A DNA stretch of 64,000 nucleotides, from the NCBI GenBank assembly GCA_902786975.1, contig CADAES010000001.1:62001-126000 (forward strand). Reading direction: 5' to 3'. The notes under the pieces were generated by a model, which had not been told where the DNA came from, searched no databases, and saw only the letters and a program-made list of their open reading frames with translations. Every line of letters begins with the position of its first letter. Within the stretch, counting starts at the first letter, position 1. This DNA comes from an uncultured Ruminococcus sp. Lineage in GTDB: Bacteria; Bacillota; Clostridia; Oscillospirales; Ruminococcaceae. Made by a program: the position numbers and the translations under genes. Below, in pieces: positions 41,577 to 50,300 of the stretch.

Positions 41577-42338
41577 TCACCATTCAAGCGAAGTGAGCCA
41601 TGCGTTTATCTGTGCTTCACGGCTCTTGATGTCTTCCTCTTTGTACGGTGACAGCGAAAGGTCGCCGAGTATCTTTCCGTCGCTGAGATACAGTATCCTG
41701 TTTGCTCTTGCGGCTGCACGGACATCGTGAGTTACCATAAGTATACTCTGTCCGTCACGGTTCAGCTCTGTCAGCAGGTCAAGAACGTCCGTGGTATTCT
41801 TCCTGTTAAGAGCGCCCGTAGGCTCGTCTGCAAATATCAGTCTGGGCTTGTTGATGACAGCCCTTGCGATAGCGCACCTCTGCTGTTCGCCGCCCGATAC
41901 CTGCGACGGCAGGTGAGTCTTTATGTGCGATATGCTCATTTTTTCGAGCAGCTCGTCAACACGCTTGTTTGTTTCCTTTGCCGATACCGACTTGTTGAGA
42001 TAGCCTGTCACCGCAACGTTTTCAAAGATAGTGAGGTTGCTGACAAGGTGCATCTGCTGGAACACGAATCCGAAATCGGTGTGCCTCAGCTCAGCGAGGT
42101 TTTTCTCCTTCATCGCAGCGATATCCGAGCCGTTGTACATAATGCTTCCGCTTGTAGCTCTGTCCATTCCGCTGAGAGCGTACAAAAGTGTAGACTTGCC
42201 CGAGCCCGAAGCTCCCATTACGACGGTGAAATCGCCGTCGTAAAGCTCCATATCGACATTTGAGATAATGTGCAGCTGCCCGCCGTTGTGGGCAAAGCTT
42301 TTGCAAAGACCCTTTGCTGTTAAGATAGCTTCTTTCAT
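41577..42338 (-). CDS. ABC transporter ATP-binding protein (MacB/LolD type)
   Basis: 253 residues. Walker A GASGSGKST, Q-loop FVFQQMHLV, signature SGGEQQR, Walker B LIFADEPTG, and the D-loop/H-loop MVTHD are intact, and the LolD-type phrase LAELRHTDFGFVFQQ marks the FtsX-permease partner subfamily. It powers the permease that follows 10 bp downstream. ATG at 42338 follows GGGGGGAC; an upstream in-frame ATG has no ribosome site. The 97-bp gap before it holds a promoter with a direct repeat fitting an OmpR-type regulator. Confidence 0.92.
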   Translation of the reverse strand: MKEAILTAKGLCKSFAHNGGQLHIISNVDMELYDGDFTVVMGASGSGKSTLLYALSGMDRATSGSIMYNGSDIAAMKEKNLAELRHTDFGFVFQQMHLVSNLTIFENVAVTGYLNKSVSAKETNKRVDELLEKMSISHIKTHLPSQVSGGEQQRCAIARAVINKPRLIFADEPTGALNRKNTTDVLDLLTELNRDGQSILMVTHDVRAAARANRILYLSDGKILGDLSLSPYKEEDIKSREAQINAWLTSLEW

Positions 42339-42383
42339 TTTTTTGTCCCCCCGAGTTTTCGGTCTGTTTTTTTCTGTGATTTC

Positions 42384-42417
42384 ATAATACAGCAAAAGTT
42401 ATTAAGAAATCCTTAAG
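42384..42417 (-). promoter_or_regulatory. Promoter of the ABC exporter with OmpR-type direct repeat
   Basis: Minus-strand CTTAAGG and CTTAATA (starts 11 bp apart) cover the -35 position of a TATTAT -10 box at 42384-42389, the geometry of response-regulator activation. Confidence 0.6.
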
Positions 42418-42435
42418 GCAGTTTCCGACTCAGCT

Positions 42436-43587
42436 TTACGATATCGGGGGAGCGTCAGCCTGCTTCATTGTCACCGTGACCTCAAGCCCGTGACCTGTGT
42501 TTCTCAGCGAAAGCTCTGCGTCCATCTTTGAGCAGAGATAGTTGACGATATACAGTCCCAGACCGCTTCCGGGAGCGTTCTCGCAGTTGTGCCCACGGTA
42601 GAATTTTTCCTTGACGAACGCCATATCCTCGTCGGGGATACCGTTTCCGTGGTCGGTAAAGATCACCGCAAGTGTGCCTTCGCCGAAGCTGGTGGTTATG
42701 TCGATATCGGTCCCTGCGTATTTGCGGGCGTTGGTGACGATGTTCTCGACTATCTGCTTGAGCCTTTCGGGGTCGGCGGCCGTGACGAAATCCTGTGAAG
42801 GCTTTTCAAAATGTATCTCGCTGCCCTGCGGGTCAAGCTCGCAGACAGTCTCCTCCAGAAGACTGCACACCTCGACCTGCTGCGGGCGTATCTCAAGCTT
42901 GTCAAGGTCGGAGATCGAGTGTATGAAAAGGTCGTTTGTGAGCTTTGATACCTCGTCGCACTTGCGCATTATCACACCGAGGTATCTGCTTCGCTTTTCG
43001 GGACTCGATTCAAGATAAGCGTCAAGCCCCTCTGCGTAAGCCCTTATCGACGCAACCGGCGTTTTGATGTCATGTGAAAGCGTGGCTATGACCGTCTTGT
43101 TGTTTTCGACAGCCTGCTTTTCGCTGGCTCTGGCTTTTATTATCTCACGGCGCATACAGTCAAACGCCCAGGTGAATTTTCCGAAATAGTTTTTCCGTTC
43201 GTATTCAAGCGGTATGTCGAAATTTCCTGCGGCGAGCTGTGCGGCGTATTTTTCGAGCTTAGAAAACGGTCTGAGCACGGACAGATAGGTGTAGCCCGCA
43301 TTTGCGAACAGCATCGCTACAGCTGCGATGCATATCCAAAGTACGCCCTGGTCGCTTTTACTTTCATCTTTGGTGTTTCGCAGCTTATCTTCATACTCGC
43401 CGAGCCTTGCTTTGGCGGTATCGGTGTTGCCGCTGTCCAGAAGCGTCCTTATCTCGCTGACGGCGACGATGTCATCGCTGCGTGTGCTTTCGGGAACGTT
43501 CTTGCTGCTCAGATGCAAGAGCACAGCTCCGACAGCCGCTATGATTATCGAAAAAACAAGAGCCTGCATAAACAGTTTACTTTTCAT
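42436..43587 (-). CDS. Sensor histidine kinase
   Basis: 383 residues. Two transmembrane helices (about 7-26 and 82-103) enclose an extracytoplasmic loop of about 55 residues; HAMP-like linker, then DHp with H172 in LSHDIKTPVASIRAYAEG, N box ENIVTNARKYA, G1 DHGNGIP, G2 GSGLGLYIV. ATG at 43587 overlaps the regulator stop by 4 bp (ATGA); a longer frame upstream lies inside the regulator gene. The loop is too long for the Bce-type intramembrane sensors, so it probably senses something outside the membrane. Encoded right before the ABC exporter in the same direction. Confidence 0.92.
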   Translation of the reverse strand: MKSKLFMQALVFSIIIAAVGAVLLHLSSKNVPESTRSDDIVAVSEIRTLLDSGNTDTAKARLGEYEDKLRNTKDESKSDQGVLWICIAAVAMLFANAGYTYLSVLRPFSKLEKYAAQLAAGNFDIPLEYERKNYFGKFTWAFDCMRREIIKARASEKQAVENNKTVIATLSHDIKTPVASIRAYAEGLDAYLESSPEKRSRYLGVIMRKCDEVSKLTNDLFIHSISDLDKLEIRPQQVEVCSLLEETVCELDPQGSEIHFEKPSQDFVTAADPERLKQIVENIVTNARKYAGTDIDITTSFGEGTLAVIFTDHGNGIPDEDMAFVKEKFYRGHNCENAPGSGLGLYIVNYLCSKMDAELSLRNTGHGLEVTVTMKQADAPPIS

Positions 43588-44273
43588 GTCCTGTCCTCCA
43601 GTATGTATCCTACGCCCCACACCGTTTTGATGTAAGTCGGCTTTGCAGGGTCGTTCTCGAGCTTTTCTCTCAGCCAGCGGATATGCACCGTCAGCGTTGA
43701 AGGCTCGACCATAGAGAAAGCTCCCCAGACCTCGTTTATCAGCTTGTCCTTTGTCACCGCCTCGTTCTTGTGCTCGCAAAGATACGCAAGCAGGTCAAAC
43801 TCCCTCAGCGAAAGGTTCACAGGTTTCCCGCTGCGGGTGACGGTGCGTGCGGTTATGCTGACGCAGACGCTGCCGAATGTGACGGTCTTTTCGCTCGTCG
43901 AGCTTCCGTAGGTGCGGCGGATAAGAGCGTTTATGCGTGAAAGCAGCTCCTTCATCGAGTAAGGCTTTGGAAGGTAATCGTCGCCGCCGATGTCAAAGCC
44001 TGTGATGCGGTCGGTCTCGCTCGTTCGTGCGCTTGCGAAGATAACGGGCACGTTTGACACCTCTCTGAGCTGCCTGCATATCTCAAATCCCGAAGCGTCG
44101 GGAAGATTTATATCAAGAAGTATGATGTCAAAGCTCCGTTCGGACAGTATATCGAATGCTTCCTCGCTGCTTGCGGCGTAGCTGACCTCAAAGCCCTTGC
44201 TTTCAAGCATATCGGTGATTATCATTGACAGGTCTTCATCGTCGTCTATTATAAGTATTTTCCTGTTTTGCAT
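43584..44273 (-). CDS. OmpR-family response regulator
   Basis: 229 residues. Receiver domain with acidic pocket DDDED near 10-14, phospho-acceptor D54 (IILLDINLPD), and the switch Lys in LPKPYSM; C-terminal winged helix (VNLSLREFDLLAYLCEHKNEAVTKDKLINEVWG...STLTVHIRWLREKLENDPAKPTYIKTVWGVGYILE). ATG at 44273 has GGGGTG 6 bp before it; a GTG three codons earlier is possible. Translation is coupled to the histidine kinase. It likely binds the direct repeat at 42400-42417 in front of the ABC exporter. Confidence 0.93.
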   Translation of the reverse strand: MQNRKILIIDDDEDLSMIITDMLESKGFEVSYAASSEEAFDILSERSFDIILLDINLPDASGFEICRQLREVSNVPVIFASARTSETDRITGFDIGGDDYLPKPYSMKELLSRINALIRRTYGSSTSEKTVTFGSVCVSITARTVTRSGKPVNLSLREFDLLAYLCEHKNEAVTKDKLINEVWGAFSMVEPSTLTVHIRWLREKLENDPAKPTYIKTVWGVGYILEDRT

Positions 44274-44335
44274 ATCTTTCACCCCATAAAATCAACTATG
44301 ATTATAATATCACAAAACACTTTCAAAATCAACAG

Positions 44336-44369
44336 AAAAAACCTGCACCCATTCGGGTACAGGTCTTTT
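44336..44369 (-). terminator. Terminator of the triple-repeat lipoprotein gene
   Basis: Minus-strand ACCTGTACCC / GGGTGCAGGT (one mismatch, 4-nt loop) then TTTTTT, 30-50 bp after the stop. Confidence 0.82.
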
Positions 44370-44400
44370 TGATTGGAGGTATATATCATCTTTTGTTCTG

Positions 44401-46386
44401 TCAGTCGGGTACAGCGACAGCCTTGACCGGTTTGCGGCAAGCATTTTCAAAGCACTCAATAGCCTTTTGAGCATTCACATCATCGGTAAACTCGTCATTG
44501 TCGCCTTTTGAGTACAGCTTGACAGCCTTGCCGCTGACTACCGCATACAGCGTGTTCTGACCGTAATCGCACATCTTGCTCTCGCAGGTGAACTCTGCAT
44601 CGGGGCTTACCTTTGCAGCGTACTTAACACCCTGTTCAAGTATTGCGGTATCAAGGATTGCTCCTGCCTTTTCAATTTTTTCGATACCGTCTTTCAGATT
44701 TTGCATGACCCTATCTATCAGATTGCCGTTTCCCGCCGGAAGAGTCTTTGAAAAATCAAAGCTGTACACATCACCCTTGGCATCAGTGCAGATGCCGCTT
44801 ATATGCTCGCCCCACGCAAAGTTTGTCCGCAGCTTGATATACGTCAGCGGAAACTGCGGCTTGACATCGCTCTTCTTTATTTCGGGTCTTGGCAGTTCAA
44901 CGATCTTAACAAGAGTATTCCTCGATTGTACAACACCATTGCACACGGATTCATCAAACCGTTTGCTGCTGTTGCCGTAGTACAGTACAGTACCCTTCTT
45001 GAATCTGATAACATAAACCTCTGAGCCGCCCTCTTCACCTGGGTGCTGAATAAGTATTCCCTTGCCTATGCTGATCTCTTCGCCGCTATTGTCCTTGAGC
45101 GTAAGAACGCTGGTTGCGCCGCCCTGAACGCTCTGCTCACCCTTGAGTTCAATGTTTCCCTGCTTGAGTATATCGCACAGCTCTGTAAAGATCCTCTGCT
45201 TCCACGCATCGATAGTTATTTCGCCCTCGTAGTATCTGCAAACATAGTTTTTCTGGTCATTTATTACCTGCTTTCCGCCGATATAGGTAAAGTCAGTGTA
45301 TTGAGCGTCAATAATGTTATATGGACGAATATCAGAGCCTTTCTTAACACGGTTTTTATCAGAGATCACACCGCCTTGGACGAGGTCGTTAAGTGCCTCT
45401 ATCTCATCGCTGTCTGCACAGGTGTAAACGGTAGAGTTCGGTGCAGCGAAAACCAGTACGCTGCTTCCGCCTGCTTCTTCGGAGCTGTTGGTGATCATGC
45501 CTTCATAGCAAACATAGTTCAGCTTGCCGTTTTTGTGACTGATCCTCAGCTCAGGACAGCTTTGTACAACATTCTGTCCGTCCCTGAGCTTGGTCTCACC
45601 TTTTTTCAGGATACCGCAAAGCACATCGAAGATCTGCCTTTTTATATCGTCATCGACTATCTCGCCTTTATACTCGATGCGCTCTCTCTTTTCATTGTAC
45701 TCCTGAGCACTTGAATAGTATCTGTAATCGTAATAAACCGATTCGATATAAGCCTTGGCATCGCTGCTGATTACGGAGGTGTCAGTGACTTTTTCTGTCC
45801 TGACAAGGTTCTTGCTGCACTTGACCCCCTGCAAGACCAGACCTTCAAAAGCGATCTGATCTTTATACACAGGTCCGAAATAGAGCGTTGAGTCTTTGCC
45901 GCTGAAAATGTATATGCTTGCTCCGCCGTCTTCCCCCGGGTGCTCAACAAGTATTCCCTCAGCGATCTTATACTCTTTTCCGTCCGTATCCTTTAGCATA
46001 AGTATCGGATCAGCTCCGCCCTGGACGCTCTGTTCGCCTTTCAGCGTTATCATTTTGCCATTTAAAATAGTACAGAGCTTGTCAAATATCTGCTGCTTGT
46101 CTTTACTGTTGGTTATCTCGCCCTCATAGTAGCTGCGGGTCTTTGTCCTCTCGTCGTAATCCTGACCCTTGGCATAAAACGTCAGATCAGACCAGCTTTT
46201 CTTTGTAAGATAATCAGCCTCTGTCATAGCAGGCGTGAGAATATCTTTGCCCGAACTGCTGTCGGGATCTTTTTTCTGCGAAACTACGGAGATGTCCGTT
46301 CCGGGATCGGCTCCCGAGCTTTCTGAGCAGGCTGTCGTTGACAGGATCAATGCTGCGGCAAGCAAAATTGCTGATATTTTTTTCAT
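44401..46386 (-). CDS. Lipoprotein with three internal repeats
   Basis: 661 residues. Signal with lipobox TTAC (C20), a Ser/Asp linker, then three copies of a domain of about 140 residues. Each copy has YYEGEIT/EYKGEI, an IFDKLCTIL-like helix, a LKGEQSVQGGA block, an E/K-rich turn with H-P-G-E, and a strand ending in VLYFG/VYTC/VLYYGN. The C-terminal part (about 500-661) is different and ends in a Cys-containing region. I do not recognise this repeat domain. ATG at 46386 has AAGGAG about 8 bp upstream. Divergent from lepB, with no shared regulator gene. Confidence 0.75.
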   Translation of the reverse strand: MKKISAILLAAALILSTTACSESSGADPGTDISVVSQKKDPDSSSGKDILTPAMTEADYLTKKSWSDLTFYAKGQDYDERTKTRSYYEGEITNSKDKQQIFDKLCTILNGKMITLKGEQSVQGGADPILMLKDTDGKEYKIAEGILVEHPGEDGGASIYIFSGKDSTLYFGPVYKDQIAFEGLVLQGVKCSKNLVRTEKVTDTSVISSDAKAYIESVYYDYRYYSSAQEYNEKRERIEYKGEIVDDDIKRQIFDVLCGILKKGETKLRDGQNVVQSCPELRISHKNGKLNYVCYEGMITNSSEEAGGSSVLVFAAPNSTVYTCADSDEIEALNDLVQGGVISDKNRVKKGSDIRPYNIIDAQYTDFTYIGGKQVINDQKNYVCRYYEGEITIDAWKQRIFTELCDILKQGNIELKGEQSVQGGATSVLTLKDNSGEEISIGKGILIQHPGEEGGSEVYVIRFKKGTVLYYGNSSKRFDESVCNGVVQSRNTLVKIVELPRPEIKKSDVKPQFPLTYIKLRTNFAWGEHISGICTDAKGDVYSFDFSKTLPAGNGNLIDRVMQNLKDGIEKIEKAGAILDTAILEQGVKYAAKVSPDAEFTCESKMCDYGQNTLYAVVSGKAVKLYSKGDNDEFTDDVNAQKAIECFENACRKPVKAVAVPD

Positions 46387-46597
46387 CGTAAGCTCTCCTT
46401 TCATGTGTGTCTGAAATTTATACGAAAAAGCTGCTTTAATTTTATGGCGTCATATTCGACAAATTTTTAGGCTCGGTTTTTGTGAGAAACTACAAACTGG
46501 CAGCTGTGCATTACTTAAAACTTTGAACGATTTGTATGTTTTGATCAGAAGCTGATAATTATTATCCTAAAATATATGCAAAATATGATTTATGTGG

Positions 46598-46626
46598 TTG
46601 ACAAATGAGCATTGGTGTGGTATATT
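46598..46626 (+). promoter_or_regulatory. Promoter of the pilus operon
   Basis: TTGACA and TATATT with a 17-bp spacer, about 34 bp before lepB. A second promoter could lie inside the operon. Confidence 0.75.
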
Positions 46627-46659
46627 AATTCTAACTAAACAATCTTTTCGGAGGCGCTT

Positions 46660-47301
46660 ATGGCAAAGAAAGATCTGAGCGATCTGAACAGAAAAGAACT
46701 TGTTGATCTGGTGTATGACCTGATGAATGAGGAAGATGGCGAACAGGCGGAAAAGTCCGAACGCCCCAGTGTTGAACAGGTGCGGGAGGAAAAGCAAAAG
46801 CTCAGCAGCAGAAGAAAATACTGGAAAATGCTGCGCAACACACTGGCGGTGCTTGTTGTGGTTGCGGCTATTGCTGTTTTGATCTCAACGTTGTTCATGC
46901 CTGTTATTCAGGTCTCCGGTGACAGTATGGAGCCTACGCTCAAAGACGGTGACATACTTTTGCTGGTAAGGACAAAAAGTTTTGAAAGCGGCGATATATG
47001 CTGCGTTTCGTGGCATAACAAGATGCTTCTGAAACGTGTGATAGGTTTGCCGGGTGACAGGATTGATATTGACAAGGACGGCACCGTGTCGGTCAACGGA
47101 AAGGTTCTGGACGAGCCTTATGCTACGGACAAAAGTCTTGGCGAATGTGATGTTCAGCTGCCTTTGACCGTACCGGAAAACAGTCTGTTCGTGCTTGGCG
47201 ACAAGCGTGCGACCTCGATAGACAGCCGAAGCTCGGCTGTAGGCTGCATTGAAAAGGATCAGATAGTTGGTCGGGTACTGTTCACGCTATGGTCGTCATG
47301 A
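46660..47301 (+). CDS. lepB: Signal peptidase I, first gene of pilus operon
   Basis: 213 residues. A charged cytosolic N-terminal segment of about 55 residues, one transmembrane helix (about 60-80), and box SGDSMEPTL with nucleophile S89; KRVIGLPGD supplies the general-base K125; GDKR and SSAVG follow. So it is the bacterial Ser-Lys type, not the SipW (ER) type. Signal peptidases encoded inside pilus clusters usually help process pilin precursors. It is 37 bp upstream of the tip-protein gene, behind a good promoter. The long acidic/charged N-terminus is unusual for SPase I and may contact a partner. Confidence 0.93.
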   Translation: MAKKDLSDLNRKELVDLVYDLMNEEDGEQAEKSERPSVEQVREEKQKLSSRRKYWKMLRNTLAVLVVVAAIAVLISTLFMPVIQVSGDSMEPTLKDGDILLLVRTKSFESGDICCVSWHNKMLLKRVIGLPGDRIDIDKDGTVSVNGKVLDEPYATDKSLGECDVQLPLTVPENSLFVLGDKRATSIDSRSSAVGCIEKDQIVGRVLFTLWSS

Positions 47302-47338
47302 TTAAATACTGAATTTACAAGTAAGGGAGGGAAAGCAC

Positions 47339-50300
47339 TTGAGAGTTGATGTATCGCAGTATATCGGAAATATTCGCAAAGGCAGAAAACTGCGGCACCG
47401 AGTTGCTGCTTTCCTGACTGCTATGTCCATGGCCGTTTCGATGACTGTCTTTTGGCAGCTCAGAAGTGTGGGTACGGCTATGGAGCCGCAGGGCACCTGC
47501 ACCAAGCAGGAACACACCCACACTGATGAATGCTATGAAACGGTGCTCGTTTGCGGACACGATACGGACAGTTCTGCACAAGATACAGACAGCGTATCCG
47601 AAAAGTATGACTGTGTTGCCGAAAAGGTACAAGACGTTTCTGAGAATGCTGAAAGTGCCGCACAGGGCGAAAATGATGTGTCAGAGGGCGCAGACAGCGT
47701 TTCAGAAAGCACCGCAGAGAGTGTGGACAAGGCTGAGCAGAGCGTTGACAGCACCGCTGAGAGCACGCAAAGCACTCCTGAAAAGGCGGACAGTGATGCG
47801 CACAGCGCAGACAGCTCATCTGAGAAAAAGAGCAGCGGTCACGTTCACACGGACGAATGCTACGAAAAACGCCTTATCTGCGGTCTGGAAGAACACACAC
47901 ATTCAAGCGAGTGCACTTCCGACATGACGGCGGACACTGAGACTCAGGAGGTCTGGGAAAAGACACTTCCGAGCAAACTCACTAAGGACATAAGGACAAA
48001 CATTGCACTGGTTGCACAGTCGCAGCTGGGATACAGCGAGAGTAAGACTAATTTCCATTTCTCCGAAGATGGTGAGACGAAAAACGGTTATACCCGATAC
48101 GGACAATGGTACGGCAGCCCGTACGGCGAATGGAACAGCTTGTTCACATACTTCTGTATGTACTATGCAGGCGTTGACAGACAAAATGTTCCGTACGGTT
48201 CTGGAATTGCGGCTTGGACGGCAGAGCTTGGAAAGAAAGATCTGCTTGTTGATATCAAGGACGCAAAGCTGCAAAAGGGTGATGTTGTCATCATAGACTC
48301 GGATCTTGACAGCAAACCCGACCGGTGCGCAGTTGTTTCGCAAGTCAGCGAAAAGGACGGCAAGACGGTTGTCAAGACGATAGAAGGCGACGTTGAAGGC
48401 AAGGTCGCAAACGGCAGTTACATACTCGCAGACAAACACATTCTGAATTGTGTTGATCTGGAAAATGCCAGCGGAGATGTGGTGTTTGAGAACTCTTCCG
48501 CATCAGGCGTAAAGGTAACTGCAAGGGCTGAAAAGGGGACTTTCCCCGAGAAAACAACAATGACAGTCAAGGACATTTCAAAGTCCGAGGCTGTGAAGAC
48601 CGCAGAAGCTGCACTCGGAAAGGACAGAACGATCGAAGATGCGGTTGCGGTAGATATTACGTTCAAGGACGCAAAGGGCAAGAAGATCGAGCCTGCGGAC
48701 AGCAAAAATGTTCAGGTGCAGATCAAGCTGCCTGACAAGATCAAATTTGATAAGGGCGAATACAGCCTGCTTCACGTAATCGACAAGGACAATGTTCAGC
48801 AGATCGAAAACGCAAACTTAACAGCGAGCGGTGCGGAGTTTGAGAGCGAGAGCTTCTCGATATTCGTTCTGACCAGAGATGTTGGATATGTTGAACCGTC
48901 AAGGCTCGTAATGATCGGCGGAGATTATGGCAGTAATTCCGAAAGCAATCCGTATATGATCTATGTTGGCGAGCGTATCACGCTCAGGTATACAGGCGAG
49001 TACAAGGATTCAGGCAAGTTTACCGTATTTGGAAATGACTATAAAATAGACGGCGTTGATCATCACCATATCGGAAGGTATAATAACAGTACCGATATCA
49101 AGCCGGCCGGTGAGAACTATGTACAGGCTGAGTTTGAAGGTCTGGAAGCCGGAAAATGCCGTATCGTATACCTTGATGACGGCACATGGGGAGAAGATCA
49201 TGTGTCGGGTGACTTGTGGGTGCAGGTCGTTGACCCTATCTACGTTAAAACCTATTACGGCGATAAAGGCAAGGACTATATCAAGGAATATCTCGGCGGC
49301 TATAGCTGGATCAAAGATAAGAACGGCTATATCCAGAATACCTCCGGCAAGCCGTACATACTCCGTGTCGGCGATGTTATCAGCGTTAGATCAAATGCAG
49401 CCGGCAGCTTTGAGATGCAGGACAGCGCAAGCACTTATCTTCAGGCGCTTGGCGAACAGGACGGCTATACCTTGTATAAGGCGATAGCTCCAACTCCGGA
49501 TAACAGTCCCGCTGAGATACAGCATAAAAATGGCGATACGGTGAATGACCGGCTCTATGTAAGAGTAATGCCGACGACAAACGGCGGATACACCCACTGT
49601 GACATGGAAATTGCTGATGACGGTAAGTATACGCTGACTGAATTCACGGAGAACGGCAAGACCGAAAAGGTTTACAAGGCTTATGTGACAAAGATCAACA
49701 GCGATACTATCCTTCGTGACGCAAACGGAGATGAGGTCAACAGAATGCCTGTTGATGCGTACAGAAAGCTCGGTGAGCCGGGACAGACACAGTACGAGAT
49801 GACTTCTGCATATTATGTAGAACGCTACGGCTATGTGGGCGATCCTAATCTTCTCCACTTCAATGAGTATAAGGTCTATGCACAGATAACCACCGATGGT
49901 ACAACAGACCCGCCGACAAAAGAGTGGGTCGAATGGCATCTTAATGATCCCTTAGAAGGTGACCTGTACTTTGACAAGCAGTCTCATACGCAGTACAGGT
50001 TTGACCCCAATAAGGTCAAGTCTGTTGACTTCAATGTTCAGATCACGCTTTATCCGGACAAAGAGATAGTATATGAAAAAGACGGAGATAATTATACCGA
50101 AAAGTCCATAAAATCGATCGCGCAGGAAGACCCGCAGGTGATCGAAAACACTCAGGTCCACTTTGAAGGTCAGCCGCTTATAGATGCAATGAACAAGTGT
50201 CCGCTGGATAATGGTCTTGACTTTACCTACCAGCCGGCAGGTGCGCTCGTTAAGCTTCAGGCAGGCAAAAAACTTACAAATATCGGTGCGAATGCTCGTG

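Noticed and set aside
43588..43779. N-terminal extension of the histidine kinase frame
   Set aside because: It overlaps the response regulator gene; the ATG at 43587 starts right at the overlap and gives a proper first helix.
39146..44273. Bce-type antimicrobial-peptide resistance module
   Set aside because: Kinase loop is about 55 residues rather than very short, and the permease has two FtsX-type modules with no single large loop of the BceB form.
46660..47301. SipW-type signal peptidase
   Set aside because: The conserved S89 and K125 mark the bacterial Ser-Lys type; SipW enzymes use Ser-His.
47478..47819. Minus-strand frame inside the tip gene
   Set aside because: Ser/Asp-rich repeats give spurious antisense frames; no motifs or ribosome site.
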